Of a stretch of DNA of 36,659 bases, positions 14,616 to 23,076 are shown piece after piece. Within the stretch, counting starts at the first letter, position 1, and the number at the start of each line of letters is the position of its first letter. The DNA is from Flavobacteriales bacterium UBA1993 (GTDB lineage: Bacteria > Bacteroidota > Bacteroidia > Flavobacteriales_G > Salibacteraceae). The DNA is taken from assembly GCA_002336485.1 (NCBI GenBank), contig DDCZ01000057.1, positions 36,980 through 73,638 on the forward strand, read 5' to 3'. The notes below the pieces were generated by a model. The model was not told the origin of the DNA and did no database searches. It saw nothing but the letters and a program-made list of their open reading frames with translations. The position numbers and the translations under genes are program-made.

Positions 14616-17033
14616 ATGGCAAAAACAGAAGCTTCAGAAGATAGAGAGATTACCAGAGAGGAACTTAAGATTGAGATCTTAAAAGACTTCCACCTTGCCA
14701 GCACAAGTCGTGAGGTCAGCCTCATGGGGAGAAGAGAAGTCCTAACGGGAAAAGCCAAGTTTGGAATTCTAGGAGATGGAAAAGAAATCGCGCAAATCGC
14801 ACTTGCCAAGCAGTGGCGCCCTGGTGACTGGAGATCTGGTTACTACCGCGATCAAACCATGATGATGGCAGTTGGCCTATTAACACCAGAACAATTCTTC
14901 GCTCAATTATACGCCAGTGCTGACGTCAATCTCGAACCAGCTTCTGCAGGTCGAATGATGAACGGACACTATGCGTCAAGAACATTAGACGAAAACGGCA
15001 AGTGGATCAATTTGACCAAGCAGCCAAATTCTTCTCCAGATATCAGTCCAACGGCAGGGCAAATGCCACGATTACTGGGATTGGCACTTTCAAGCAAGTT
15101 TTATAGAAACAACCCAGAGCTTAAAGATCGCGCATCATTCTCTGTTAAAGGAAATGAAGTCGCTTTTGGAACCATAGGTGATGCTTCCACGAGTGAAGGA
15201 CCTTTTTGGGAAGCAATGAATGCCGCAGGTGTTTTGCAAGTGCCCATGGTAATGTCCGTTTGGGATGATGGCCACGGAATATCAGTTCCCAAGGAATTGC
15301 AAACGGTAAAAGCGAGCATCAGCGAAGCACTTGCTGGTTTTCAAAGAACCGACGACAAGCCTGGATTCGAGATCCTAAATGTGAGAGGATGGGATTATCC
15401 AAACCTTGTACTTACCTACGAAAAGGCGGTGAAAATTGCTCGAGAAGAGCATGTGCCTGTCCTGGTCCATGTTGAAGAAGTTACCCAGCCGCAAGGCCAC
15501 AGTACAAGCGGATCACACGAGCGCTATAAGAGTCCAGAAAGACTTCAGTGGGAAAAGGATTTTGATCCGATAAAGAAATTTAAGGAGTGGATTTTGTCTA
15601 ATGAGATAGCCACCGAAGCGGAGTTGGAGGACATCGAAAAGGAAGCGAAGAAAGTGGCACGAGAAGCGAAGGCATCTGCGTGGAAATCCTTCCTCGATCC
15701 AATTAAACAAGATCACCAAAAGGTTATTGAGCTGTTGACTGCATTCGGAGCAGAAAGCAAGAACAGTGTATTCATAAACAAGGTGCGAGATGGACTCGCG
15801 GCGTCAGTTGATCCGCTGAGAAAAGAGATCTACGAAGCTGCCCGTAAGGCAATTCGATATGCGCGAGCTGAGAATTTAGCATCAAAACGTGCCCTGATTG
15901 ATTGGATCAACGGCGGAATTGCCGAAAATGCTGAACGCTATTCTTCGCATCTACACAGTGAGTCAGAAGACTCGCCGTTAAATATTGATTCCGTGCCTGC
16001 CGAATATGCTGAGACCAAGTCGGTTGATGGACGAGAAATTTTGCGTGACAATTTTGATGCGCTGCTAGAGAAGTATCCTGAAATAATCATCTTCGGTGAA
16101 GACGCAGGAAAGATTGGTGGAGTGAACCAAGGTTTAGAAGGCCTTCAGGATAAATACGGCGTGCATCGTGTCTTTGACACGGGCATTCGCGAGTGCACCA
16201 TCATCGGCCAAGGAATTGGAATGGCGATGCGTGGACTTCGACCTATTGCTGAGATTCAATACTTAGATTACCTCTTGTATGCGCTGCAAATCCTTAGTGA
16301 TGATTTAGCCACGGTGCAGTACCGAACTAAAGGTGGTCAAAAAGCACCTCTAATTATTCGAACACGTGGTCATCGATTGGAAGGCATTTGGCATAGTGGA
16401 TCACCTATGGGGATGATCATCCATGCACTACGCGGAATGCACATTTGTGTTCCAAGAAACATGTGTCAAGCGGCGGGCATGTACAATACACTTATTCAAG
16501 GCGATGACCCTGCATTGGTTATTGAGTCGTTGAATGGATACCGATTAAAGGAAAATTTACCGACCAACCTTGGTGCATACAATGTGCCTTTAGGTGAAAT
16601 TGAGGTCATGGCCGAAGGAGATGATATTACCATTATCACGTACGGATCCATGGTTCGAATGTGTGTGGAAGCGGCCAAACAGTTGCGTGAGGTTTCAATT
16701 TCTGCTGAGGTGATTGATGTTCAAACGCTGTTGCCTTTTGATATAGATGGTAACATCATCAATAGCTTGAAAAAGACAAATCGTGTGTTGTTTGTGGACG
16801 AAGATGTACCGGGTGGTGCTACGGCATACATGATGCAGGAAGTGCTTGAAATCCAAAACGGATATCAGGAGTTGGATGCCAAGCCAGCCACCCTTACCGC
16901 AAAGGCGCATAGGCCAGCATACGGCTCAGATGGCGACTACTTCGCAAAGCCTTCTCTTGAAGACATTTTTGAAAAGGTGTATGAAATAATGCATGAGTCT
17001 GATCCGCAGACCTATCCGGATCTATATGCGTAA
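14616..17033 (+). CDS. Fused alpha/beta 2-oxoacid dehydrogenase E1 (branched-chain/pyruvate type)
   Basis: 805 residues from ATG 14616 (a TTG seven codons earlier is less likely). The N-terminal ~400 residues are the E1-alpha thiamine-diphosphate domain: YYRDQTMMMAVG, SAGRMMNGHYASR, the ThDP/Mg motif starting GDASTSEGPFWEAMNAA, and SVWDDGHGIS. From ~residue 470 follows E1-beta: IIFGEDAGKIGGVNQGLEGL, GIRECTIIGQGIGMAMRGLRP, the transketolase C-domain (GDDITIITYGSMVRMCVEAA) and VDEDVPGGATAYMMQEV. It decarboxylates a 2-oxoacid and passes the acyl group to lipoyl-E2. Fused alpha-beta E1 proteins are usual in Bacteroidota. No E2 or E3 gene is adjacent, so partners are encoded elsewhere and the exact substrate (branched-chain versus pyruvate) is uncertain. 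The stop overlaps the next gene's start by eight bases. Confidence 0.9.
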   Translation: MAKTEASEDREITREELKIEILKDFHLASTSREVSLMGRREVLTGKAKFGILGDGKEIAQIALAKQWRPGDWRSGYYRDQTMMMAVGLLTPEQFFAQLYASADVNLEPASAGRMMNGHYASRTLDENGKWINLTKQPNSSPDISPTAGQMPRLLGLALSSKFYRNNPELKDRASFSVKGNEVAFGTIGDASTSEGPFWEAMNAAGVLQVPMVMSVWDDGHGISVPKELQTVKASISEALAGFQRTDDKPGFEILNVRGWDYPNLVLTYEKAVKIAREEHVPVLVHVEEVTQPQGHSTSGSHERYKSPERLQWEKDFDPIKKFKEWILSNEIATEAELEDIEKEAKKVAREAKASAWKSFLDPIKQDHQKVIELLTAFGAESKNSVFINKVRDGLAASVDPLRKEIYEAARKAIRYARAENLASKRALIDWINGGIAENAERYSSHLHSESEDSPLNIDSVPAEYAETKSVDGREILRDNFDALLEKYPEIIIFGEDAGKIGGVNQGLEGLQDKYGVHRVFDTGIRECTIIGQGIGMAMRGLRPIAEIQYLDYLLYALQILSDDLATVQYRTKGGQKAPLIIRTRGHRLEGIWHSGSPMGMIIHALRGMHICVPRNMCQAAGMYNTLIQGDDPALVIESLNGYRLKENLPTNLGAYNVPLGEIEVMAEGDDITIITYGSMVRMCVEAAKQLREVSISAEVIDVQTLLPFDIDGNIINSLKKTNRVLFVDEDVPGGATAYMMQEVLEIQNGYQELDAKPATLTAKAHRPAYGSDGDYFAKPSLEDIFEKVYEIMHESDPQTYPDLYA

Positions 17034-17766
17034 AACGCTCGTCATTATCTGTTTGCTCGCATCAACTTTGGCACAAGCCGGAGGCGAGAAGTTTCAGATC
17101 AACTTTCTAGTATCTCCAACTGCCGAGTGGTTATGGTTCAGCAATTCTGCCAATGCAGAAATCTACAATAACCTTTGGGGAACCAAGGTTTCCTACAATT
17201 TCGGAATGGAGTACAAACGATTTGTCGATCCATCGTTAAGCTTCAGTACGGGCATCATGTACATGAACAAAGGATTTAGAAATGTAGACCCAAACGCTGG
17301 TGTCGGCAGTAAGAATGGGGTGACATTAATGAGCGCACATGTATTGGCTGTGCCGATCTATCTCAATATTCATCAAGATATTACCAGAAAGGTAGAAATG
17401 ATCTACAGCCTGGGAATAGCGGGCGGTTATCTATTTCAAGAGCGTGTTCGTAATAAGAACTACAGCGATGAAGAAGTGCCTGCGCAGGGCATCTTAGATG
17501 CCACCAACGGAGTCAGCAATGTTGATCTTTTTAACGACGTTTATGTGGGTGCGCATGCGGGAATCGGAATCTCCACTTACCTTAAAAGTAGGGTAGTATT
17601 GGTGGTGCAGCCAATGTTTCAGTTTCAGATAAACAACGCCCGAGATTACCTAGGTCAATTTGCCTCGGCAGATCCGTTTTCAGCGCGCTTAAATTCATTT
17701 GGTGTTGACCTCAAGTTAGGATACTTTTTCACCAAACAAGTTCGCAATCGAAGGAAAGACATATAG
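17026..17766 (+). CDS. Outer-membrane beta-barrel protein (PorT/OMP_b-brl-like)
   Basis: 246 residues from ATG 17026, which overlaps the end of the E1 gene and gives a clear signal peptide MRKTLVIICLLASTLAQA. The rest alternates short aromatic-ended beta strands and turns: VSYNFGMEYKRFV, SFSTGIMYMNKGF, VPIYLNIHQDI, YSLGIAGGYLF, YVGAHAGIGISTYL, VLVVQPMFQFQI, FGVDLKLGYFF. This is typical of an 8-strand barrel of the outer-membrane-beta-barrel/PorT-like family, and the last strand ends in FF near the C-terminus as barrel proteins do. Substrate or partner unknown. It sits between a metabolic gene and two genes that look like surface-glycan modification. Confidence 0.75.
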   Translation: MRKTLVIICLLASTLAQAGGEKFQINFLVSPTAEWLWFSNSANAEIYNNLWGTKVSYNFGMEYKRFVDPSLSFSTGIMYMNKGFRNVDPNAGVGSKNGVTLMSAHVLAVPIYLNIHQDITRKVEMIYSLGIAGGYLFQERVRNKNYSDEEVPAQGILDATNGVSNVDLFNDVYVGAHAGIGISTYLKSRVVLVVQPMFQFQINNARDYLGQFASADPFSARLNSFGVDLKLGYFFTKQVRNRRKDI

Positions 17767-17788
17767 CAAGTGGGGCGTAATTGTATCG

Positions 17789-18853
17789 GTGGCATTTCTG
17801 CTGTTGATGCTAATCCAGAGCCTCTTTCGTCCGCTCGATTCTGTCTCCTTATCTGGAGAAGAATGGGTGCCCGAAGTGGAGCCGTGGACCCTAGATGCAA
17901 TCGCCGAACGGTCGTGGCAAAAGGATGTGGATCACCGTGTAACTAAGAAATTTGGTTTTCGTGAAGTGTGTATTCGCCTCTACAATCAACTCCGATACGG
18001 CGCCTTTGGTGAAATCACCCATTTCATAGAAGAAGGAGAAGATCGTATCCTATTTGAAAAAGTCTACGAACAAGCCATGTGTGGCGATAATGATATTGGC
18101 CACGCTGCCATGTCGCGCAAAATAGACTCCATTCTTGTCCTCGATTCATTGCTTCGTGAAAATGGTCAAAACCTCTTACTGGTTCTTGCCCCCAACAAGT
18201 GGCGGTTTTATTCAGATAAGATCGAGATCGATGAAATTGATTCGGTCTCAAATTACGACCGAGTTAAAGCGGGGCTGCTAGATACGGACATAGCCTTATT
18301 CGACGTCATAGACTGGTTTGATACGCTGCAATCACCGCATTCGTTGATTTCCAAATCAGGCACACATTGGAGTGTATATGGTGCAGCGCTTGTCGGAATG
18401 CAGATTCAAAAACATCTCGTCGAAATAGGCCTTTCAGATGCGCCATTTGAAATATCGGAATTGGAGACAAGCAGCGGACCGAGATATACAGACCGTGATT
18501 TACATGACCTGCTCAACATCATGTCGAATCCACCTGAGGATAACTTGGCGTATCCAACACTCAATTTTCCGAACCAGAAGAAACCCCGAGTATTGATAAT
18601 AGGAGATAGTTATTATTTGACGATGTATTACCTGAACATCCATACTCAGGGATTTGACCCAGATAGCAAGCTGCTTTATTACAATAAGGAACTGGTTCAT
18701 GCCGATCCGGAAGTTGGCATACCCTTTAACGATGAAACATTTAAAAAGGAGTTGTTGGCGGCGGACATTGTCATAATTGAATCGAACGAAGATGCGCTCA
18801 GTAAATTTGGCTGGGGCTTTCTATCAGACGCCATAACTGCACTAAGTGAATAG
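17789..18853 (+). CDS. AlgX/AlgJ-like SGNH domain protein, membrane-anchored
   Basis: 354 residues from GTG 17789. The frame is open ~70 bases further upstream into the previous gene but has no ATG, GTG or TTG there. The N-terminus (MAFLLLMLIQSLF) is a signal anchor. It contains FGFREVCIRLYNQLRYG, VLDSLLRENGQNLLLVLAPNKWRFY, SKSGTHWSVYGA (residues ~188-199) and VLIIGDSYYLTMY (~268-280). This layout matches the SGNH-like O-acetyltransferases AlgX/AlgJ, which acetylate exopolysaccharide in the periplasm with Ser of GDS and His/Asp of a DxHW motif. Here the Asp position is Gly (GTHW), although the His and Ser are kept. No MBOAT (AlgI) gene is adjacent. It overlaps the glycosyltransferase gene by 8 bases, suggesting a joint role in glycan modification. 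Confidence 0.7.
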   Translation: MAFLLLMLIQSLFRPLDSVSLSGEEWVPEVEPWTLDAIAERSWQKDVDHRVTKKFGFREVCIRLYNQLRYGAFGEITHFIEEGEDRILFEKVYEQAMCGDNDIGHAAMSRKIDSILVLDSLLRENGQNLLLVLAPNKWRFYSDKIEIDEIDSVSNYDRVKAGLLDTDIALFDVIDWFDTLQSPHSLISKSGTHWSVYGAALVGMQIQKHLVEIGLSDAPFEISELETSSGPRYTDRDLHDLLNIMSNPPEDNLAYPTLNFPNQKKPRVLIIGDSYYLTMYYLNIHTQGFDPDSKLLYYNKELVHADPEVGIPFNDETFKKELLAADIVIIESNEDALSKFGWGFLSDAITALSE

Positions 18854-20063
18854 AATTCTCATCATAGGTCATCATTGGCCTGAACCAAATTCATCCGCTG
18901 CGGGTACACGTATGATGGAGCTCATTCGGTTTTTTGAAGCACAAAAATTCGCGATTCACTTTGCGTCGGCCGCTGTGCGCGGAGAGTTCAGTTCTGAACT
19001 GAATGACATTCAGATACATCAAGTGAAAATGAACGATTCATCTTTTGATGATTGGGTTGAGAGTCTAGAACCGTCGCATGTGTTGTTTGATCGGTTTATG
19101 GTGGAAGAGCAGTTTGGGTGGCGTGTCAGGAAGGCATGTCCCGAAGCCATTTGTTTGCTGGATACAGAAGATTTGCATTGCTTGCGCGGGGCTCGACAAG
19201 CGGCTCTAAAAGCCAATCGGAAGTTCGAAACCAATGATCTCATTTCCGACATCAGTAAGCGAGAGATCGCATCTATTTTTCGATGCGACTTGAGTCTAAT
19301 TATTTCCCTAACAGAAATGGATATTTTGGAAAGCTTCTTCCAGGTTCCACGATCAATCCTTCACTATATCCCATTCTTGATTGAAGAGCCAAAACCAAGT
19401 GTGAAGGACTTTGAAGCCCGTTCAAACTTTGTGTCAATCGGGAACTTCTTGCACGCTCCAAACAAGGATGCTGTCATGGTTTTGAAAGAGACCGTTTGGC
19501 CGTTGATTCGAAAGCAATTGCCCACCGCTGAGCTGCATGTTTATGGCGCGTATATGGACAATAACCTTGGACGAATGTCTGATCCAAAAAACGGCTTTCA
19601 CATGAATGGCCGGGCAGAGCATAGCATCGAGGTCATATCAGAAGCCCGCGTGCTCTTAGCGCCGCTTAGAATGGGAGCAGGATTGAAAGGAAAGCTCATA
19701 GAAGCCATGCAATGTGGGACACCAAACGTGACCACGTCTATCGGAGCCGAAGGCATGAATGAAGGGAACACGTGGAGCGGCGTTGTTGAAGATGATTTGG
19801 AGGCATTTGCTACCAAGGCCGTGCAGCTTTATTCAGATCAGGAAAAATGGAACAAGGCGCAGATTGCAGGCTACGAAATCTTGTCAAATCAGTTTAGCGA
19901 AGAAGTGCACAAGAAGCAATTTCAGGAACGATTAACCCAATTGGAAGCGAATATTGAAACGCACCGAAAGTCCAATTTCATTGGCTCCATGCTTCAGTTT
20001 CACAATCAACGCAGCACCGAGTTTATGGGACGCTGGATCGAGGTGAAGAATGCCAAAAAATAA
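18846..20063 (+). CDS. Family 1-type glycosyltransferase (GT-B)
   Basis: 405 residues from GTG 18846, overlapping the previous stop. The N-terminal Rossmann half begins RILIIGHHWPEPNSSAAGTRM. The C-terminal donor-binding half has FVSIGNFLHAPNKDAV, LPTAELHVYGAY, VLLAPLRMGAGLKGKLIEAM and GTPNVTTSIGAEGMN, the glycine-rich and EAMxxGxPxxxT signature of GT-B glycosyltransferases (GT4-like). It would transfer a sugar from a nucleotide donor to a surface polysaccharide or protein in the cytoplasm. The donor and acceptor are not predictable. A C-terminal tail of ~60 residues after the catalytic domain is helical and charged. The overlap with the AlgX-like gene supports co-expression. Confidence 0.85.
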   Translation: MNRILIIGHHWPEPNSSAAGTRMMELIRFFEAQKFAIHFASAAVRGEFSSELNDIQIHQVKMNDSSFDDWVESLEPSHVLFDRFMVEEQFGWRVRKACPEAICLLDTEDLHCLRGARQAALKANRKFETNDLISDISKREIASIFRCDLSLIISLTEMDILESFFQVPRSILHYIPFLIEEPKPSVKDFEARSNFVSIGNFLHAPNKDAVMVLKETVWPLIRKQLPTAELHVYGAYMDNNLGRMSDPKNGFHMNGRAEHSIEVISEARVLLAPLRMGAGLKGKLIEAMQCGTPNVTTSIGAEGMNEGNTWSGVVEDDLEAFATKAVQLYSDQEKWNKAQIAGYEILSNQFSEEVHKKQFQERLTQLEANIETHRKSNFIGSMLQFHNQRSTEFMGRWIEVKNAKK

Positions 20064-20095
20064 CGATCGACTGCCTTTGACTTCTGCGGTTCTTG

Positions 20096-20617
20096 TCACT
20101 CTGAGTTCATGGAATCAAGCAGGCGTTTCATGGCTTCTACACTATCGACGCGCAAGCGGAGTCCCTCTAGTTCATTGATCAAAGAATCGCTTTTGGTGGT
20201 ATCCAAGACTGATTGCAACGTATTTAATGCACGAGAAATCGTATGTAGTTCGTTTCCTTCATCATCGTATTCTATGCCTTGAAGCGTGTCTCCAAACTGG
20301 CATACATCTTCGCCATCACCCAAGATGAGGAAAAGACCTAAAGCCTGGTTATTCGCGCTTGGCTTTATTTGAAAGGCGGTATTTGTTTCAAGCGGAAGAA
20401 GGCTGTCAACGATCGAAACCTCTAGCACTACCGTGTACGATTTGGAAATGTTGGTGGACAAGATTTGCCCAACCTTGGTGTTCCCAATCCATATTGGATC
20501 CGTAGGTGCGATGCCCTCAATTTCATCGAATTGTACGTAAAAAATCCGGAGTTCAGATTTGCATCCTGAGGTAATCAGACATATGATAAGGAGACCTCGA
20601 AACAGTTCAGTCTTCAT
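20096..20617 (-). CDS. MCE/MlaD-domain lipoprotein
   Basis: 173 residues with a lipoprotein signal (MKTELFRGLLIICLITSGC, Cys19). Residues ~25-110 resemble a single MCE (MlaD) domain: IFYVQFDEIEGIAPTDPIWI, GNTKVGQILSTNI, then strands ending GLFLILGDGEDVCQFGDTLQG. The C-terminus (~125-173) is a helical, leucine-rich segment (LNTLQSVLDTTKSD...LEGLRLRVDSVEAMKRLLDSM), as in MlaD proteins where it forms a helical bundle or channel. MCE proteins move phospholipids between the two membranes. Here it stands alone without MlaE/MlaF genes and has a lipoprotein anchor in place of the usual transmembrane helix. It overlaps the upstream Cys-motif membrane protein gene by 11 bases. Confidence 0.7.
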   Translation of the reverse strand: MKTELFRGLLIICLITSGCKSELRIFYVQFDEIEGIAPTDPIWIGNTKVGQILSTNISKSYTVVLEVSIVDSLLPLETNTAFQIKPSANNQALGLFLILGDGEDVCQFGDTLQGIEYDDEGNELHTISRALNTLQSVLDTTKSDSLINELEGLRLRVDSVEAMKRLLDSMNSE

Positions 20618-21035
20618 CTATGTTATCGATCACGGAGTCGTCTTTGAATTTATCTTCTCGTTCCTTTCTTACCGCTCTTACATTGAGGACAACACCAACA
20701 ATGATTAAAACAAACGGATAGAAAAAGATGCGATCTGCCATCACACCAGCCACCAGCCATATAACACCAATAGTGAGTATGATATACGATGCAGTCTTTT
20801 GATTCTTAACGCCAAACGAATTCAAACCCAAGGTTTCTTCCTTCAATACACGGTCTTTTTGAGCGGCATCGTATCGGTCCTGTTCTTTCTTTGCCACTTT
20901 ATCTTCGGCGTAGTCTGGGCAGTCGATATCGAAAGTGGCTTGCTCACCTGTTAAACCGCATACCACACCTTTTTTTGGATTGAATTTTTTGTTTAGGCAT
21001 CTATTGCAAAATGCCAATTGGTCGGCTCGATTCAT
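20607..21035 (-). CDS. Cys-motif small membrane protein
   Basis: 142 residues. The N-terminus has four cysteines in a zinc-binding-like arrangement (C10, C13, C26, C39; FCNRCLNKKF, GVVCGLTGEQ, DIDCPDY), a pattern seen at the N-terminus of several uncharacterised Bacteroidota membrane proteins. A charged linker (AKKEQDRYDAAQKDRVLKEE) follows, then two transmembrane helices (SYIILTIGVIWLVAGVMA and FFYPFVLIIVGVVLNVRAV) and an acidic tail. TATTCTTG on the minus strand (21040-21047) could be its -7 box, five bases before the start. The function is not known. The overlap with the MCE lipoprotein gene hints at co-expression. Confidence 0.7.
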   Translation of the reverse strand: MNRADQLAFCNRCLNKKFNPKKGVVCGLTGEQATFDIDCPDYAEDKVAKKEQDRYDAAQKDRVLKEETLGLNSFGVKNQKTASYIILTIGVIWLVAGVMADRIFFYPFVLIIVGVVLNVRAVRKEREDKFKDDSVIDNIDED

Positions 21036-21074
21036 GTCTCAAGAATAAGAAAATTCGAGGTTAGGCACCAGCGG

Positions 21075-22169
21075 TTACTTTATCGAGAACGTACCTACAA
21101 TGGGTCGATGGTCGCTGAGTTCCACGTTTTGGGTATTAAACGTGTGTTTCTCCAAAGATGAACTGTACATCATGTAGTCAATCCGCAAACTTGGGTAATA
21201 CCCGATATAGCTTGTGCCAAATTTTGAACCGCTGCCATTAAAGGCATCCTCAAGCTTTGAACCAAGGGCCGAATAGGAGTAGGAGGCAGGTGTATCGTTC
21301 AAATCACCGCACAAAATCACGGGATATGGTGACGCATCGAGGTAAGATTGGATTACATCTGTTTGACTAGCTCGCTTCTTGTAGCCCCCAGCAAGATTGC
21401 GAACCAGCATCTTTAAATCATCCCATTGTTTCTGCTGTTCGTTGCGCTCAATGTGTTTTGTAATGCCTGATTCCAGCGCGCTTAAATGCACGGAGGCCAG
21501 ATGCAGGTTAAATACTCGGATGGTGTCCGATCCAATCTTCACATCAGTGTAAATGGCAACGTTATTGCCTGCGGTATCCAGAGGAACATGCCCTCGATAG
21601 ACGATGGGATATTTGCTTAATGTCGCAATTCCGAACTTGAACTTTCCTTGGTGCATTACAGCGGTGAAATGCTCGTGCACTTCGCTGGCATCTTGAACCT
21701 GCAGCAAAGTGTCAAGTGTATTGAAGTATGCGTTGTCATCCGATCTGAAATACTCTTGAAGGCATATTATGTCTGCATCGGTCTCACTGAAATAATCGAG
21801 CAAATCATCCCGTGTGCTGTCGTTGTTGGTCCAGTTATAAAGATCAAAGAGACGAACGTTGTAAGACAATACTTTGACATCTCCTTTATCGGTGTTCTTT
21901 GCTATTAAACTTACGTGATTGCCCAACATTGGCACAGAAAGCAAGATTCCAATCGCTCCAAAGACGACATACTTTGGACGAATGATCAACCAAAAAATAG
22001 CAAAGAGCACATTCACCAAGAATATGGGCAGAAATGCGAGTCCGAAAAATGCAGGAAGCAACAGGGTGTTCGGATCGATGACAGATGCCAGATCGCTAAG
22101 TAGCAGAGAAGCGATGGAGAATGCGTTGACAGATAACAACAATAATCGAAGAAGTCGGCTGCCTCGCAT
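21075..22169 (-). CDS. Endonuclease/exonuclease/phosphatase (EEP) family protein, membrane-anchored
   Basis: 364 residues. The first ~90 residues form about three transmembrane helices. The EEP domain follows, with the catalytic set visible: LSYNVR (Asn104), DIICLQE (Glu139), NLHLASV, CGDLND (Asp289, Asn291), IDYMMY (Asp331) and LSDHRPI (Asp353-His354). Members cleave phosphodiester or phosphate esters using Mg2+; membrane-anchored ones face the periplasm, but the substrate is unknown. It lies six bases after the second rhomboid gene. The order mutL, rhomboid, rhomboid, EEP is a recurrent Bacteroidota gene group, though no biochemical link is established. Confidence 0.9.
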   Translation of the reverse strand: MRGSRLLRLLLLSVNAFSIASLLLSDLASVIDPNTLLLPAFFGLAFLPIFLVNVLFAIFWLIIRPKYVVFGAIGILLSVPMLGNHVSLIAKNTDKGDVKVLSYNVRLFDLYNWTNNDSTRDDLLDYFSETDADIICLQEYFRSDDNAYFNTLDTLLQVQDASEVHEHFTAVMHQGKFKFGIATLSKYPIVYRGHVPLDTAGNNVAIYTDVKIGSDTIRVFNLHLASVHLSALESGITKHIERNEQQKQWDDLKMLVRNLAGGYKKRASQTDVIQSYLDASPYPVILCGDLNDTPASYSYSALGSKLEDAFNGSGSKFGTSYIGYYPSLRIDYMMYSSSLEKHTFNTQNVELSDHRPIVGTFSIK

Positions 22170-22175
22170 ACCTAA

Positions 22176-23042
22176 CTACTTTTTGTTACTTACTCTGAAG
22201 AGGAAATCCTTCTCCTCTTTACTCAGATTATCATACCCTGATTTTGATATTTTGTCAAGAATGGCATTGGTTCGAGCCTCGGTTTCCTTGGTGGCCTTCT
22301 GCCGACTGGGTGCTGCCTTTTTCTTGTCGCTAGGAACTACCCTTAGTGGAGACTTCTTTTTAAAAATACCTCCAAGAGAATTGATGAGATTGGAGAATTG
22401 AACAGCATAGTCCTTTCCTCCATTCAGAGACCGATAATAGAAAAAGCCCAAGGCCGCACCACCCAAGTGACTCAATTTACCACCCGTGTTCATGCTAAGA
22501 TCTAGAAGCGTATTCATTACAAATAAGCCAAGCGCAACATAACGAAGCTTGACGGGGCCGATGAGCAATAAGTTCATTTGATAATCTCCGAATCGCAGCC
22601 CTGCGAACGCTACTACAGCCATGATTGCGGCAGAGGCTCCAACCAACGGAATGTCGGCAATGGGCTGCCCCCATAAAACCTGAATACTGTATGCAACCAA
22701 GTAGAACAAGGCTCCAGCAATTCCTCCTAAATAGTATAGTCCAACGAGTCGGGCTTTGCCCATCATGTCGTTTACAATGCGACCGAAATAATAGAGAATG
22801 ACCATGTTCCAAAACACATGTCCAAAACTGGCATGCATAAACATATAGGTAAAGACAGACCAAGGACTCGTGAGCACGGATGGCAAGTATGAGTGCATGG
22901 CAAACCACCTCAAAATCTCACCGCCTGCAGCGGGCGAGAAATTGGAAATTAGGTTTTCCAATAGGAAGACTACGGCATTGATCACAATGATCTGGCCGAT
23001 GAAATTTCCGTTTTTAAATAGTCCTTTTAAGTCGTCTAGCAT
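22176..23042 (-). CDS. Rhomboid family intramembrane serine protease (second copy)
   Basis: 288 residues from ATG 23042. A TTG start at 23129 would overlap the upstream rhomboid by 53 bases and is less likely. About six transmembrane helices carry the rhomboid features: YMFMHASFGHVFWNM (helix 2 His/Asn), VGASAAIMAVVAF with catalytic Ser137 in GxS, and KLSHLGGAALGF with catalytic His192. The C-terminal ~75 residues are cytosolic and basic (KKKSPLRVVPSDKKKAA) and end with a short helical motif ILDKISKSGYDNLSKEEKDF that I recognise from other Bacteroidota rhomboids. Substrates unknown. It follows the first rhomboid gene by 34 bases. Confidence 0.9.
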   Translation of the reverse strand: MLDDLKGLFKNGNFIGQIIVINAVVFLLENLISNFSPAAGGEILRWFAMHSYLPSVLTSPWSVFTYMFMHASFGHVFWNMVILYYFGRIVNDMMGKARLVGLYYLGGIAGALFYLVAYSIQVLWGQPIADIPLVGASAAIMAVVAFAGLRFGDYQMNLLLIGPVKLRYVALGLFVMNTLLDLSMNTGGKLSHLGGAALGFFYYRSLNGGKDYAVQFSNLINSLGGIFKKKSPLRVVPSDKKKAAPSRQKATKETEARTNAILDKISKSGYDNLSKEEKDFLFRVSNKK

Positions 23043-23076
23043 CGTTTGCTTTAAAGTTACGCTTCGTTGAATAGTA

